Of a DNA stretch of 64,000 nt, positions 46,132 to 55,656 are shown in pieces. Source of the DNA: JAWKZG01 sp041396125 (GTDB lineage Bacteria; Pseudomonadota; Gammaproteobacteria; Competibacterales; Competibacteraceae); assembly GCA_041396125.1 (NCBI GenBank), contig JAWKZG010000002.1, forward strand, positions 372,001 through 436,000. The letters are read 5' to 3'. The notes under the pieces are model-generated. The model saw nothing but the letters and a program-made list of their open reading frames with translations, was not told the DNA's origin and ran no database searches. Numbering within the stretch: the stretch's first letter is position 1; the number at the start of each line of letters is the position of its first letter. The position numbers were made by a program, and so were the translations under genes.

Positions 46132-47718
46132 TTAATCTTTAGTAATACCGTTGTATTTGTTGTCGTCAAAGGCCGGTCCGATCACGAAACCGTGCACATT
46201 GGCGCGCTCGGCTACCACTTCGATTTCCTGCAGATAAATCACGAACGGCGAGGTTTGCTGATGCTCACGCTGGAGTTCCAGATACATCTCGGCGCGTTTC
46301 TGCGGATCGCGTTCCAGCACCGCTGCATCGGCTTTTTTGGTCATTTCGGGAATATCCCAGGCATTGCGCCAGGCCAGCGGTTTGGATTTGGCGTCGTCGG
46401 CATTGTCCGGGTTGCGGGCGAAGGTGTCGGCATTGGTGTGCGGGTCCTGATAATCCGGGCCCCAGCGACCAATATAAATATCGTGGTTGCGGGCGCGGTA
46501 TTTGGTCAGAGTCTGCTTGCCATCACCGGGAATAATTTCCAGTTCGATACCAGCCTGGGCAAAAGTGGCCTGGATCGACTGCGCCATTTCCATGACTTCA
46601 GCCGTGTTGCGGGTATCCATGGTGACTTTAAAACCGTCAGCCAGACCGGCTTCAGCCAGCAAGGCTTTGGCTTTTTCCACATCCAGCGAGAAGGGTTTTT
46701 CATCCAGGGCACCGAGGAAGCCGATAGGCAGAAAGGCTTGGTGCACTGAGGCCTTGCCTTTCATGATGGTGCTTTCGATACCATTGTAATCGATCAGATA
46801 TTTCAGCGCCTGGCGTACCTGTGGCTTGCTCAGGAATTCATTTTTCTGGTTCAGGCCGAGATACCAGACAGCGCCTTTGCGACCGCTGCGAATGCGGATA
46901 TCGGGGTTGCCCTCCAGGCCAACCAATTGATCTGCGCCGATCTTGCGGGCGATATCGATATCGCCTTTTTCCAGCATCAGACGCTCGGTTGCCGGTTCCG
47001 GTACATGGCGAAAAATCACCCGTTTCATGGCCGGTTCGCCACCCCAGTAGCCATCGTGGCGATCCAGCACATAGGCTTCGTTGGCAATCCAGCGGTTCAG
47101 CTTGAACGGGCCGGAGCCGGCGTAATTGGTGCGCAGCCAGGCATGGCCGAGATCGCCGTCCTGCTCATGGGCCATGACTTCCTGTTTATCGACCACCGAG
47201 CTGATGGTGGCAGTCAGGCAATATAGCAAAAAGGTGGGGGCATAAGCCTGGTCGGTTGTCAGTACCACCGTCATGTCATCGGTGGCTTTGATAGTTTGTT
47301 CCAGGTTGTCCGGTGCAAAGCCGAACTGGGTCAGGATAAAGGCGGGTGACTGATCCAGGATAATCGCCCGATGCAGTGAGAATTCGACATCTTCGGCGGT
47401 CAGCGGATTCCCTGATGCGAAAGTGATGCCGGGGCGGATTTTGAACGTATAGGTCTTGCCATCGTCACCGACTTCCCAGCTTTCGGCCACCACGCCGAAA
47501 ATATTCGAGACATCTTCGGGGTCGTAACCGATCAGGCGATCGTAGGTATTACCGGCATATTCCGCACCGGAAAACTCGAAAATCTCGGCGGGATCCAGCG
47601 TGATGATGTCATCAATTGCACCGGCAATAACGACGGTATCTTTGGGGGTTGCGGCGTGCACGGCAGGCACCAGCAACACCAGCAAAGCCGACAGGGCCGC
47701 ATACAGCGTTTTTCGCAT
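46132..47718 (-). CDS. Peptide ABC transporter substrate-binding protein (SBP family 5)
   Basis: A 528-residue exported binding protein. The signal peptide (MRKTLYAALSALLVLLVPAVHA) is cut before ATPKDT; no lipobox is seen, so it is periplasmic and free. SBP_bac_5 features include SWEVGDDGKTYTFKIRPGITF, NYAGSGPFKLNRW and YNTKNPLL-like LGLNQKNEF. It captures peptides or nickel-like or opine-like ligands for the downstream permease; the ligand is not readable by eye. First gene of the transporter operon, divergent from the aminotransferase gene. Confidence 0.92.
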   Translation of the reverse strand: MRKTLYAALSALLVLLVPAVHAATPKDTVVIAGAIDDIITLDPAEIFEFSGAEYAGNTYDRLIGYDPEDVSNIFGVVAESWEVGDDGKTYTFKIRPGITFASGNPLTAEDVEFSLHRAIILDQSPAFILTQFGFAPDNLEQTIKATDDMTVVLTTDQAYAPTFLLYCLTATISSVVDKQEVMAHEQDGDLGHAWLRTNYAGSGPFKLNRWIANEAYVLDRHDGYWGGEPAMKRVIFRHVPEPATERLMLEKGDIDIARKIGADQLVGLEGNPDIRIRSGRKGAVWYLGLNQKNEFLSKPQVRQALKYLIDYNGIESTIMKGKASVHQAFLPIGFLGALDEKPFSLDVEKAKALLAEAGLADGFKVTMDTRNTAEVMEMAQSIQATFAQAGIELEIIPGDGKQTLTKYRARNHDIYIGRWGPDYQDPHTNADTFARNPDNADDAKSKPLAWRNAWDIPEMTKKADAAVLERDPQKRAEMYLELQREHQQTSPFVIYLQEIEVVAERANVHGFVIGPAFDDNKYNGITKD

Positions 47719-47770
47719 CGTTGTTTCTCCTTGCTCGGGTTAGAGTGGATAAAAAACCGGATATTTATTG

Positions 47771-47808
47771 AGCATACATTGACCATTCATTATGTATCAA
47801 TGGATGCT
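47771..47808. promoter_or_regulatory. Inverted repeat in the divergent promoter region (operator candidate)
   Basis: AGCATACATTGA (47771-47782) and TCAATGGATGCT (47797-47808) are inverted repeats matching at 11 of 12 positions across a 14-base spacer; an inner ATACAT/ATGTAT pair adds further symmetry. It lies midway between the divergent binding-protein and aminotransferase genes, 52 bases from one start and 67 from the other. A dimeric regulator controlling both operons would fit; no regulator gene is adjacent. Confidence 0.5.
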
Positions 47809-47875
47809 AAATGGCAGTATTTATCGGTTAGTATGTTCCGGTCAATGCTGTTCAAAGTCATGAAGAGGAGCTCTA

Positions 47876-49024
47876 GTGAGTCTGCATAACGCCCAACGCG
47901 GCAATGTTCCGCCGTTTATGGTCATGGATGTGATGAATGAGGCGGCACGCCTGGAAGCCCAGGGCCGCCGGATCATCCATATGGAAGTCGGTCAGCCCAG
48001 TACACCCGCGCCGCGCAAGGTGCTGGAAGCAGCCAAAAAAGCCCTGAGCACCGAGTTGCTGGGGTATACCCTGGCGCTGGGGACAACACCGCTGCGCGAG
48101 CGCATCGCCCGCTATTATCAGGACAACTATAAACTGGCTGTCGAACCGGAGCAGATCGCGGTCACGACCGGTTCACTGGGCGCGTTTCAGCTGATTTTCA
48201 TGGCTGTTTTTGAGCTGGGCGAACGGGTCGCGCTGCCGCGCCCCTGTTATCCGTCTTATCGTAATATGCTGGGCGCACTGGGCATTGAAACCGTGCTGGT
48301 CACAACCAAAGCCGAAAATGGTTTCCAGCCCACGCCTGAAGATCTCGAAGCGGTCGAAGGTCCGATTGATGGAATTGTGATTGCCAGTCCTTCCAATCCG
48401 GTCGGCAGTATGCTCGCGCCCGAACAGTTGAGCCGACTGGCCAAATACTGTGAAAAAAAAGGCATCCGGCTGATTTCAGACGAGATCTATCACGGTTTGA
48501 GCTATGCAACACCTTGCATGCCCGCTATTGCTTACAGCGATGTCTGTTTTAGCGTGAACAGCTTTTCCAAGTATTTTTCCATGACCGGCTGGCGGCTGGG
48601 CTGGATGGTCATGCCGGTCAATACCATTCGCCAGATTGAGCGGCTGGCGCAGAATTTTTTCATCTGTCCGAGCGCCCTGGCGCAACAGGCTGCGGTGGCC
48701 GCTTTCGACTGCACCGAAGAGCTCGAACAGCATATCGAAAAATATACCCGCAACCGGGCTTTGCTACTGCGCGAACTGCCCCAGGCCGGGTTTGATCAGC
48801 TGGCACCGGCTGATGGCGCGTTTTATATCTATGCCGATATCTCGCGCTTCAGCAATAACAGTCTGGAATTCTCGGCCCGCATGCTGGAAGAGGCTGGCGT
48901 GGCGGCCACCAGCGGGGTGGATTTCGACCCCATCGACGGTCACCGCTTTCTGCGTTTTTCCTATGCCCGCAGCACGGAAGATATGCAGGAAGCCATCAAT
49001 CGTTTACACAGCTGGCAGAAATAA
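47876..49024 (+). CDS. PLP-dependent aminotransferase, class I/II
   Basis: A 382-residue fold-type I aminotransferase. It has the N-terminal HMEVGQPSTPAP, the cofactor-binding TTGSLGAFQLIF, IASPSNPVGS, DEIYHGLSY and the PLP lysine in NSFSKYFSMTGWRLGW (Lys near 232), with a C-terminal RFLRFSYARS arginine block. It resembles aspartate or aromatic aminotransferases of subgroup I; substrate not determined. GTG start after AGGAG. Divergent from the peptide transporter, which may supply amino acids. Confidence 0.92.
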   Translation: MSLHNAQRGNVPPFMVMDVMNEAARLEAQGRRIIHMEVGQPSTPAPRKVLEAAKKALSTELLGYTLALGTTPLRERIARYYQDNYKLAVEPEQIAVTTGSLGAFQLIFMAVFELGERVALPRPCYPSYRNMLGALGIETVLVTTKAENGFQPTPEDLEAVEGPIDGIVIASPSNPVGSMLAPEQLSRLAKYCEKKGIRLISDEIYHGLSYATPCMPAIAYSDVCFSVNSFSKYFSMTGWRLGWMVMPVNTIRQIERLAQNFFICPSALAQQAAVAAFDCTEELEQHIEKYTRNRALLLRELPQAGFDQLAPADGAFYIYADISRFSNNSLEFSARMLEEAGVAATSGVDFDPIDGHRFLRFSYARSTEDMQEAINRLHSWQK

Positions 49025-49092
49025 TTCCTGCAAGCGTTCATACATGACGCGGATAGGTTTGCGATATTTTGCTGCGCCTTGAACATTCCTGG

Positions 49093-49112
49093 ATTCCCGC
49101 CTGCGCGGGAAT
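49093..49112. repeat. Short palindrome (REP-like) between convergent genes
   Basis: ATTCCCGCCTGCGCGGGAAT is an almost perfect palindrome followed by GACG. This exact motif family (CGTCATTCCCGC...) is widely scattered in intergenic regions of proteobacteria. It may act as a bidirectional terminator between the aminotransferase and RND genes. Only one copy is visible here. Confidence 0.65.
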
Positions 49113-49170
49113 GACGGCGTGAGTATAGGGGGGGATGACGAGAACGATGCAAGATCATGCGCTTTTTGTA

Positions 49171-52100
49171 TCAGTGCTTGCGGTAGCGCCAGTTCATACT
49201 CAAACGGTAGAGCAGCGGAATCATCAGCAGGGTGAGTACGGTCGAAATCGCCAGACCCCAGACAATAGCGGTTGCGACCGGCCCCCAAATGAGCGAATGA
49301 CCGGCCAGACCGGTAGCCAGCGAAAATAAACCGGCAATGGTCGTCAGCGAGGTGATCAGCACCGGGATAACCCGCCGCCGGGCTGCGTACAGCGTGGCGT
49401 GCAGTACCGACATGCCGGCTTCCAGCCGGTCATTGGCGGCGGAGATCAGCACAATTGCGCTGTTGACCGCGATACCGGCCAGTGCGACCACGCCATACAT
49501 GGTAAACAGGCTGAGCGGATTGCCGGTAAACCACATGCCGAGCACCACACCGGTAAATGCCATCGGAATGGTCGCCAGGATCATCAGCGGTTGGAAATAG
49601 CTGCGAAACTGGGTGCCGAGAATCAGGTAAATCAGCCCGACACCGAACAGAAACAACACCCCGATAGCGTCCAGACTTTCCTGAATATCGTCCAGTTCAC
49701 CGGAAAAATCGAGGCTGGCATTGGGGAAACGGGCCTGTAAATCGACCCAGCGCTCACGTGCATAATTATTGGCGGCAACGGTGTCAATTATGTTTTTGTC
49801 GATATCCGCTTCGACGGTAATCGTGCGACGCAGATTATAGTGGCGGATATTGCCTTGACCACGGCGCACGGTTTGTTGCACAACTGCGGCCAGTGGTACC
49901 AGCGTGCCGTTGGCAGCAGGCAGCGAGATTTGCAGAAACTGATCCAGTGAATCAAATTGACGCCGCTGGGCTTTAACGCGTACCTCGACCGTTTCGCTCT
50001 GATGCTGCAGACTGGCCACGATAGCGCCATCGCCGAGCAGCAAAATAGTGCGTGCGATCTGATCCGGCGTTACCCCCGCTCGCCGGGCAGCGTCCTGATC
50101 CACTTGCAGCACCAGCTCACGCAGGCCGGGACTGTCATCGTCGCTGATATCGCGGATCGCCGGATTTTCCGACAGCGCGGCTTTAAGTGCTGCAGCAGCG
50201 GCGCGCAACTCGTTAAAATCATCGCCGCGTACCTTGATACTGATGGGTTTTGAGGTAGGGGGGCCACCGGCCAGACGCAGAAAGGAGATCCGCTCCGCCC
50301 CGGGTGTATTGACCACTTCTTCACGCATGCTTTCGATGATCTCGTCCACCTCCCGGCCATCACTACCGCGCGGGTTCAGACTAACCAATACCTGTCCATA
50401 GCGATCACCAAAAAACGGTTCGATTTCGGTAAAAGCCTGACCGGCATAGCTGATCACTGCTCGGGCTTCGTTCTCGCGCAGATTGGCCCGTACACGCCCT
50501 TCGATTTTCTGCACCGTGGCCATCGTATCCGGCAGCGCAGTGCCGGTTGGCATATCGACCGTCACATAAAATATCCGCAGCGGATCGCTGGCGAAAAAAT
50601 CGAAGCGGATCAGGCCGGCAGCAACCATGCCTACCGCGCCCAGCATCAACAATAAGACACCGACCAGCGCGGTTTTTGGCCAACGCAGGACTTTCACCAG
50701 TAAACGGCAGTAATTGCGCCGAATACTGCGCAGAAGTTTCAGACGCAAGCCATGGATGCGCGAAGGCTTCTGGAAATTTACCCTGGCCGCCATAATATGC
50801 GAGGGCAACATCCAGAACGCTTCGGTCAGGCTGATGGCGAGTGCAACTGTGACAACCAGTGGAATCACCAGCATAAATTTGCCGAGAATACCGGGCAACA
50901 GCATCAAGGGCATAAAAGCGGCCATAGTGGTCAGCACCGCGGTCGTTACCGGTGCAAACACCTCGTGCAGGGCGGCGAGGGCAGCGCTCATCGCATCGGC
51001 ACCCCGCTGCAGGCGATAAAAAATAGCTTCGACCACCACCACGGCATCATCCACCAGCATGCCAAGCGCGATGACAACGCCAAGCAGCACAGTAACATTC
51101 AGGGTCTGTCCCAGGGCACCCAGCACCCAGAACGTGCCGGCCAGAATAAACGGAATGCCGATACAGGTCAGCAGGGCGATGCGGCTGCCCAGAAACAACC
51201 AGGTAACAATGAGCACCATGAACAGCCCGACCAGCGAATTGTTCTGCATCAGATTCAGTGCTGTGCGGGTGACTTCGGTCTGATCGTCAATCAGTACGAC
51301 TTGCACCCCGGTACTGGTCTGCAGCGTATTGCGCTGACTGACGTACTGCTGGATGCGTTCCACCAGCTCCAGCATATTAGTTTCCGCTTTTTTGGTGATG
51401 GCCAGCATGACGGCGGGCTGGCCCTGCAGCCGGACCAGCTGATCCGGCTCACTGCGACCGCGCCGAACCTCGGCAATACTGTCCAGTAGCACCTCGCCCT
51501 GGGCTGTCAGCACCGGGAGCTGACCGAGATAATCCGGATCGGCGCTCTTGCCGACCAGCCGCAGCAGCCAGTTTTCCTGGCGCAGACGCAGCGTGCCCGC
51601 CGAAATATCCTGAAAGCTGCTGGCTACAGTATCACTGAGCGTAGTGGGCGCCAGACCTACCGTTTCGAGCCGGGCTGGATCGAACAGCACCTGCAGTTCC
51701 GGGTCGGGCAGGGCAACCGGCAACACCCGATCCACGCCATCAAGCCGTTCAATATCGCTCTTGACCAGCTCGGTCTGACGGCGCAGGTTTTCATCTTCAG
51801 CAGGTGCGACTACCGCTACCGTTGCGGTCGGGAAAGCGTTTGCGGTAGTAATTTCAATAATGGTCGGGGTTTCTGCAGCGGCTGGCAGTTCGCGTTCTTT
51901 ATTCTGGATCTCCCGGCGCAAATCGGTTACCCGTTTATCGAACGTGCGCTCGTCGATGTCCTCGAAGCGCACCAGAATCCGGGAAACACCGTTTCGACTA
52001 TTGCTGGAGACAAACCGCACGTCGCTGAGATTATCCACCGCATCTTCCAGAATATCGGTGATCTGCTTTTCGATATCCTCCGCCGAGGCACCAGGCATCA

Positions 52101-52242
52101 GCGTGGAGATCTCAATCCAGTTGAAATTGATAGTCGGGTCCTGCTCACGCGGTAACGAAGCATAGGTCAACGCCCCCATGATCAGCACCACAGTAAAAGC
52201 CAGATTGGCCAGGACGTGGTTGTTGAGAAAACGCGTCAGCAT
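49171..52242 (-). CDS. RND-family efflux transporter, inner-membrane pump (HAE1/AcrB-like)
   Basis: A 1023-residue pump with twelve predicted helices in two halves and two large periplasmic loops. The start LTRFLNNHVLANLAFTVVLI is the usual helix 1; proton-relay aspartates appear in GMLVDDAVVVVEAI near residue 400; later signatures are GTQFRSYFQPLMILATIPMA and GIAVNSAIVLI. Domain layout is that of multidrug or lipophile RND exporters. No outer-membrane factor gene follows, so a shared TolC-type channel is presumed. It starts 4 bases after its adaptor gene. Confidence 0.93.
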   Translation of the reverse strand: MLTRFLNNHVLANLAFTVVLIMGALTYASLPREQDPTINFNWIEISTLMPGASAEDIEKQITDILEDAVDNLSDVRFVSSNSRNGVSRILVRFEDIDERTFDKRVTDLRREIQNKERELPAAAETPTIIEITTANAFPTATVAVVAPAEDENLRRQTELVKSDIERLDGVDRVLPVALPDPELQVLFDPARLETVGLAPTTLSDTVASSFQDISAGTLRLRQENWLLRLVGKSADPDYLGQLPVLTAQGEVLLDSIAEVRRGRSEPDQLVRLQGQPAVMLAITKKAETNMLELVERIQQYVSQRNTLQTSTGVQVVLIDDQTEVTRTALNLMQNNSLVGLFMVLIVTWLFLGSRIALLTCIGIPFILAGTFWVLGALGQTLNVTVLLGVVIALGMLVDDAVVVVEAIFYRLQRGADAMSAALAALHEVFAPVTTAVLTTMAAFMPLMLLPGILGKFMLVIPLVVTVALAISLTEAFWMLPSHIMAARVNFQKPSRIHGLRLKLLRSIRRNYCRLLVKVLRWPKTALVGVLLLMLGAVGMVAAGLIRFDFFASDPLRIFYVTVDMPTGTALPDTMATVQKIEGRVRANLRENEARAVISYAGQAFTEIEPFFGDRYGQVLVSLNPRGSDGREVDEIIESMREEVVNTPGAERISFLRLAGGPPTSKPISIKVRGDDFNELRAAAAALKAALSENPAIRDISDDDSPGLRELVLQVDQDAARRAGVTPDQIARTILLLGDGAIVASLQHQSETVEVRVKAQRRQFDSLDQFLQISLPAANGTLVPLAAVVQQTVRRGQGNIRHYNLRRTITVEADIDKNIIDTVAANNYARERWVDLQARFPNASLDFSGELDDIQESLDAIGVLFLFGVGLIYLILGTQFRSYFQPLMILATIPMAFTGVVLGMWFTGNPLSLFTMYGVVALAGIAVNSAIVLISAANDRLEAGMSVLHATLYAARRRVIPVLITSLTTIAGLFSLATGLAGHSLIWGPVATAIVWGLAISTVLTLLMIPLLYRLSMNWRYRKH

Positions 52243-52246
52243 AGGG

Positions 52247-53356
52247 TCAAGGTTGCAGTCTGATCAGGTCGCCATCACGCAGGCTCTGGGCACCTTCGGT
52301 AATGACCAGACTGGTGAGCGAAAGTAGCGGTACCTTGTTGGTCTCTACTGGGGTTTCTGTCAGGGTTTCTGCCGGCTTGTCGGCTGGTGATGCCGCGCCG
52401 CGCAGGCGAATAGCGGCCGGTCGGCCTTCCTTTGCTGCGGGCAGCGGCTGGAAAGTAGCGCGACCATTAATGGCCAGAAACAGCCCGAGCTGATTGCCTC
52501 GCTGTAACAGCAGGTTTGCCGGCAGGTGCGGGCCGAGACGCCAGACCAGACGTCCGGCGCTGCCGGCAGGCGCTGTTGCGGCGCTGAAACGCAAGCGCAC
52601 CGTCTGGGTTTGTACCGCGTTATCAACAAAGGGGAGCACAGCACGAAGCTGCAAAGGGTAGTTGCCTACTGGTGTGCGCAGCCAAACGTGTTGCGTTTGT
52701 ATCAGATCATGCAGATCGGTGCTGGGGATTTGTGCGGCAACTTCAAGCTCGGTATCGGCCAGCAGACGGAACATTGGGGTGCCGGGGGTGACATATTCGC
52801 CTTTGCTGACCAGGCGTTCGAGTACTGTCCCGGCGAACGGTGCGCGCAGCTTGCAGCGCATGCGCGAGCGATCAACCCGTGCCAGCCCGGCGGCCAGCCG
52901 GGCCAATTCTGCCCGCAGCGCATCGCGTTCGGACTGCCGTTGATCGACCAGTTCTTCCGACACGGTACGTTGCTTTTGCAAGGAGCGGGCGCGTTTCAAT
53001 TGGCTTTCAGCAAACTGCAGCCGGGCTTGTGTTCCTTGCTGCTGGGTGCTCAGTTCCTGTGCCTGTAAATCGTAATCACTGCAGTCCAGTTCGGCCAGCA
53101 CATCGTCTTGTGCCACCGTAGCGCCAACGTCAACGATCAGAGCGGTTATGACAGCACTGATCTCGGCGCTGATACGACTGTCTTCGAGCGCGATAACCTG
53201 CGCCGGTGCTTCGCGTTGTGGTTGATAAATCAGCTCTGACAGCGGGCTGGCACTGACCGGTATCTGCGCGGCCAGCAGAGGGGAAAACAACAGCATGCCG
53301 GCATAAAGAAAACGCGTAAAAACAAGCCGGAAAGGGGCAACGACTCCGTGTAACAT
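52247..53356 (-). CDS. RND efflux periplasmic adaptor (membrane fusion protein)
   Basis: A 369-residue exported protein. After a signal peptide (YAGMLLFSPLLAAQ) come the lipoyl half-motif (EISAVITALIVDVGATVAQ), a coiled-coil hairpin (ELSTQQQGTQARLQFAESQL onward, heptads to about residue 165), the second lipoyl half (RAPFAGTVLERLVSKGEYV) and beta-barrel domains. I see no lipobox cysteine, so it may be anchored by its uncut signal. It links the RND pump to an outer-membrane channel. Operon with the pump gene. Confidence 0.9.
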   Translation of the reverse strand: MLHGVVAPFRLVFTRFLYAGMLLFSPLLAAQIPVSASPLSELIYQPQREAPAQVIALEDSRISAEISAVITALIVDVGATVAQDDVLAELDCSDYDLQAQELSTQQQGTQARLQFAESQLKRARSLQKQRTVSEELVDQRQSERDALRAELARLAAGLARVDRSRMRCKLRAPFAGTVLERLVSKGEYVTPGTPMFRLLADTELEVAAQIPSTDLHDLIQTQHVWLRTPVGNYPLQLRAVLPFVDNAVQTQTVRLRFSAATAPAGSAGRLVWRLGPHLPANLLLQRGNQLGLFLAINGRATFQPLPAAKEGRPAAIRLRGAASPADKPAETLTETPVETNKVPLLSLTSLVITEGAQSLRDGDLIRLQP

Positions 53357-53460
53357 AACAATCCAGGTTGCTGAAAAGGCGCCATTCTAAACCATTTTTT
53401 TGACATGCAGCGATTCGGCATAGCTGCGTCGGCGGGGATTCAGAAGAATCGAACTTCAGA

Positions 53461-53847
53461 CTACACGTTAATATCGTATTTTAGATCCATCACTTCATCG
53501 CCCGTCATGCCGCGAAACCCCCAGCAGTGCGGTGGTTGTTCCTTGATAGTAATTTCAATATCAACCGGTGCCAGGCCCAATTCACGTTCTAAATCCTCAA
53601 ATAATGATTTGATCAAGGCTTTCTGGGTTTCTTTGCTGCGGCCTTGCATCATATTTATTTCGATGACGGTATAGGCATCGCTGCGGCCGTCCGGATAAAA
53701 AAAATTGTCCTTATCCATCGGAATAAAGCGATGAGCACGCTTATCCGCAGGCAACCCCAGGACTTTTTGCATGCAGCCATGAATAGTGTCTGACATCTTT
53801 TCCTTGATCGGATTAAGATTTTCTTTGATTCCGTAAATAACGATCAT
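53461..53847 (-). CDS. Tautomerase-family protein
   Basis: A 128-residue protein with the tautomerase pattern KRAHRFIPMDKDNFFYPDGRS near residue 37 (quoted in part: HRFIPMDKDNFFYP), YTVIEINMMQGRS, and a C-terminal PPHCWGFRGMTGDE. This matches the YusQ-like group of the 4-oxalocrotonate tautomerase superfamily, in which the mature N-terminal residue is normally Pro; here the second residue is Ile, so ordinary proline-based tautomerase chemistry is doubtful. First or last of a set of short minus-strand genes unrelated to the RND operon. Confidence 0.78.
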   Translation of the reverse strand: MIVIYGIKENLNPIKEKMSDTIHGCMQKVLGLPADKRAHRFIPMDKDNFFYPDGRSDAYTVIEINMMQGRSKETQKALIKSLFEDLERELGLAPVDIEITIKEQPPHCWGFRGMTGDEVMDLKYDINV

Positions 53848-53877
53848 GTTATTCCCTAAGTTTGGCTTCTATAAAAT

Positions 53878-54204
53878 CTACTCACCGAGATGCACATTGA
53901 CTCTTGTCTCTAGCTCAGAGATCAACTCTGGAGCCATATAGCTATACTCATCAGGTATATCAAGTACATGAATTGGCTTGTGATCCAGCATTCTGGTGAA
54001 TTCAGCTATTACCCTGTTTTTATGCTTTTTCTCCATGACAAAGATAATATCAGCCCAACGGATATCCGCCGGGCTGACTGTTTTCCTCGCTTTAGGGCTG
54101 GTACCGGCTGAGCGGGCGTTGAAATTTGGATTTTTCTTCCACATTTCTTCTGCTGTCGGGCTGCGCCACTGATTCCGGCTGCAAATGAACAATAGATTTT
54201 TCAT
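53878..54204 (-). CDS. Low-molecular-weight protein tyrosine phosphatase-like protein
   Basis: A 108-residue protein, shorter than the usual 150. The N-terminal phosphate loop is complete: C8-x5-R14-S in FICSRNQWRSPTAE. A DIPDEY loop near residue 83 could be the general-acid loop. It belongs to the small COG4551-like phosphatase group, whose substrates are unknown. It starts 2 bases downstream of the end of the small basic protein gene at 54207, so the two are probably cotranscribed. Confidence 0.8.
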   Translation of the reverse strand: MKNLLFICSRNQWRSPTAEEMWKKNPNFNARSAGTSPKARKTVSPADIRWADIIFVMEKKHKNRVIAEFTRMLDHKPIHVLDIPDEYSYMAPELISELETRVNVHLGE

Positions 54205-54206
54205 GG

Positions 54207-54422
54207 TTATTCATCGCGGGGAAGCTCCTTATCCAGAAGCTGCCGAACATTTTTTCTGGGGTACTCAAAGCCCAGTTGTTTTGCCCTGGTGAGTTTCTCA
54301 GAGCGGAGGTATACCATTTTCCATTTCTTTTCGGGTTTCCACTTTCCTGCAGAACCCATGTCTCGATTATGATTGACGCTATCTTTGAACCGTCTCCAGG
54401 CTCGATCTCTTTCATTACTCAT
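54207..54422 (-). CDS. Small charged protein of unknown function
   Basis: A 71-residue, highly charged and tryptophan-containing protein (SNERDRAWRRFKDSVNHNRD, WKPEKKWKMVYLRSEKL). I do not recognise it. The ATG at 54422 has an AGAGG site nine bases upstream, which decides against longer starts. It is immediately upstream of the phosphatase-like gene with a 2-base gap, suggesting a two-gene unit; the high Lys/Arg content could mean nucleic acid or phosphoprotein binding, which is a guess. Confidence 0.65.
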   Translation of the reverse strand: MSNERDRAWRRFKDSVNHNRDMGSAGKWKPEKKWKMVYLRSEKLTRAKQLGFEYPRKNVRQLLDKELPRDE

Positions 54423-54563
54423 ATAGATTGCCTCTTTGTATATCGGGTTCAGCAGCCGCGATAATACGATGAGGATCATGAGGTGCACGTTCCTTGCGGT
54501 AAGACCAGTATTAATATACTCAAAGAACGGTAGAAATATAACTATATTATTGACCTGCCCGGG

Positions 54564-55028
54564 TTATATTCCAGGCAGCTCTTTGGTCATGAACGTACTA
54601 AAAGGATCTTCGACATACTCTCCGAACGGTTCGCAGATACTGAAGCCAAAGCTGGCATAGAGTTTCTGCGCTGGGAGGAACGCCTCTGCAGTACCTGTTT
54701 CCAGGCTCAAACGATGATAGCCCCGGTTGCTGGCTTCGGCGATGAGATGGCGCAGCATGTGCGATGCAACACCTTGTCGCAGATGCTTTGAACTTGTACG
54801 CATGGATTTGATTTCACTATGTGTATCGTCAATTTCTTTGAGTGCGCCACAGCCCAGCAAATCAGACTTGTTCCAGACACACCAAAACGTGACATCCGGC
54901 CTCGACAAATCATCTGGCGCTAGAGCATGGATGCTTTCCGGTGGTGAGTATAGCTCCATGCTATCGAGATGTTCCCTGAGTAGAGCAAGAACCTGCGGGT
55001 GGGTCAGATCGCCCGGTTGAATATCCAT
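54564..55028 (-). CDS. GNAT-family N-acetyltransferase
   Basis: A 154-residue acetyltransferase with the acetyl-CoA loop KHLRQGVASHMLRHLIAEA near residues 80-98 and a C-terminal LETGTAEAFLPAQKLYASFGF, the YsnE/PhnO-like arrangement. It acetylates a small molecule or protein amine; target unknown. Monocistronic with 140 bases of AT-rich upstream of the next gene; no attC-like site found next to it. Confidence 0.88.
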   Translation of the reverse strand: MDIQPGDLTHPQVLALLREHLDSMELYSPPESIHALAPDDLSRPDVTFWCVWNKSDLLGCGALKEIDDTHSEIKSMRTSSKHLRQGVASHMLRHLIAEASNRGYHRLSLETGTAEAFLPAQKLYASFGFSICEPFGEYVEDPFSTFMTKELPGI

Positions 55029-55137
55029 TTTTGTTTTATCTCGGTATCGATTCCCGTGACTTCAGGCATTTACGAAGGTTTCTGCCAAGCGCTAATTTGG
55101 CAATTGTATGGCTTCACAACAGGCCATCCAGGGTGCG

Positions 55138-55656
55138 TCAATCAGCCACGGATGGTTGATTGGCTCGCAATACCAGCGCCATAACGCAAAGCAGGAACGG
55201 CATAAACGAGGTGACGACGCGAACTGCATTGGCTTCATTCCAGCTGTTTCTGGTGTCCATCCAATCTGCCGGCAAGTTGGATGGCTGCCATGATTCAGTA
55301 TAGTCGTTCAGTGGTAAATTGACCTGCTGGGTGAACACGATAACGCCAGCGATATAAACCACAGTCGCCAGTACGATTAACCAGAACGATACCGTTTTCC
55401 ACTGTTTCAGATTGATTACCACGGCAATGATCGAAAATAGTCCGCCACCAAAGAAAAACGCGAAAAACATCAGGTGACGGACGTTTTCATTAAACAAGGA
55501 CTGCACTTTCGCGTAGGTCTCGCCATCAACCTGTAGCATCGCCAGATTGACATTGAAGGTATACGTCCAGAAGAAGCCGGCCATTACTCCAAATACCAGT
55601 GTGGCTATCGCCAGGCTTCCATTCTCAAGTAGCGTTAAAGCAGATTTATTCGACAT
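55138..55656 (-). CDS. DUF1772 (anthrone oxygenase-like) membrane protein
   Basis: A 172-residue protein with four hydrophobic helices and the DUF1772 motif TQQVNLPLNDYTESW with a later RNSWNEANAVRVV. Members of this family in fungi and actinomycetes act as anthrone oxygenases, but most bacterial ones are uncharacterised. Its first 11 bases overlap the end of the AraC-type regulator gene, so it is probably in the same transcript. Confidence 0.82.
   Translation of the reverse strand: MSNKSALTLLENGSLAIATLVFGVMAGFFWTYTFNVNLAMLQVDGETYAKVQSLFNENVRHLMFFAFFFGGGLFSIIAVVINLKQWKTVSFWLIVLATVVYIAGVIVFTQQVNLPLNDYTESWQPSNLPADWMDTRNSWNEANAVRVVTSFMPFLLCVMALVLRANQPSVAD

Noticed and set aside
55086..55104. 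GCCAA/TTGGC hairpin between the GNAT and DUF1772 genes as an attC
   Set aside because: No RYYYAAC or GTTRRRY boxes; at most a weak terminator.
53461..55656. The short genes left of 56 kb as part of the same cassette array
   Set aside because: I found no attC core sites between them, so same strand and small size alone are not enough.
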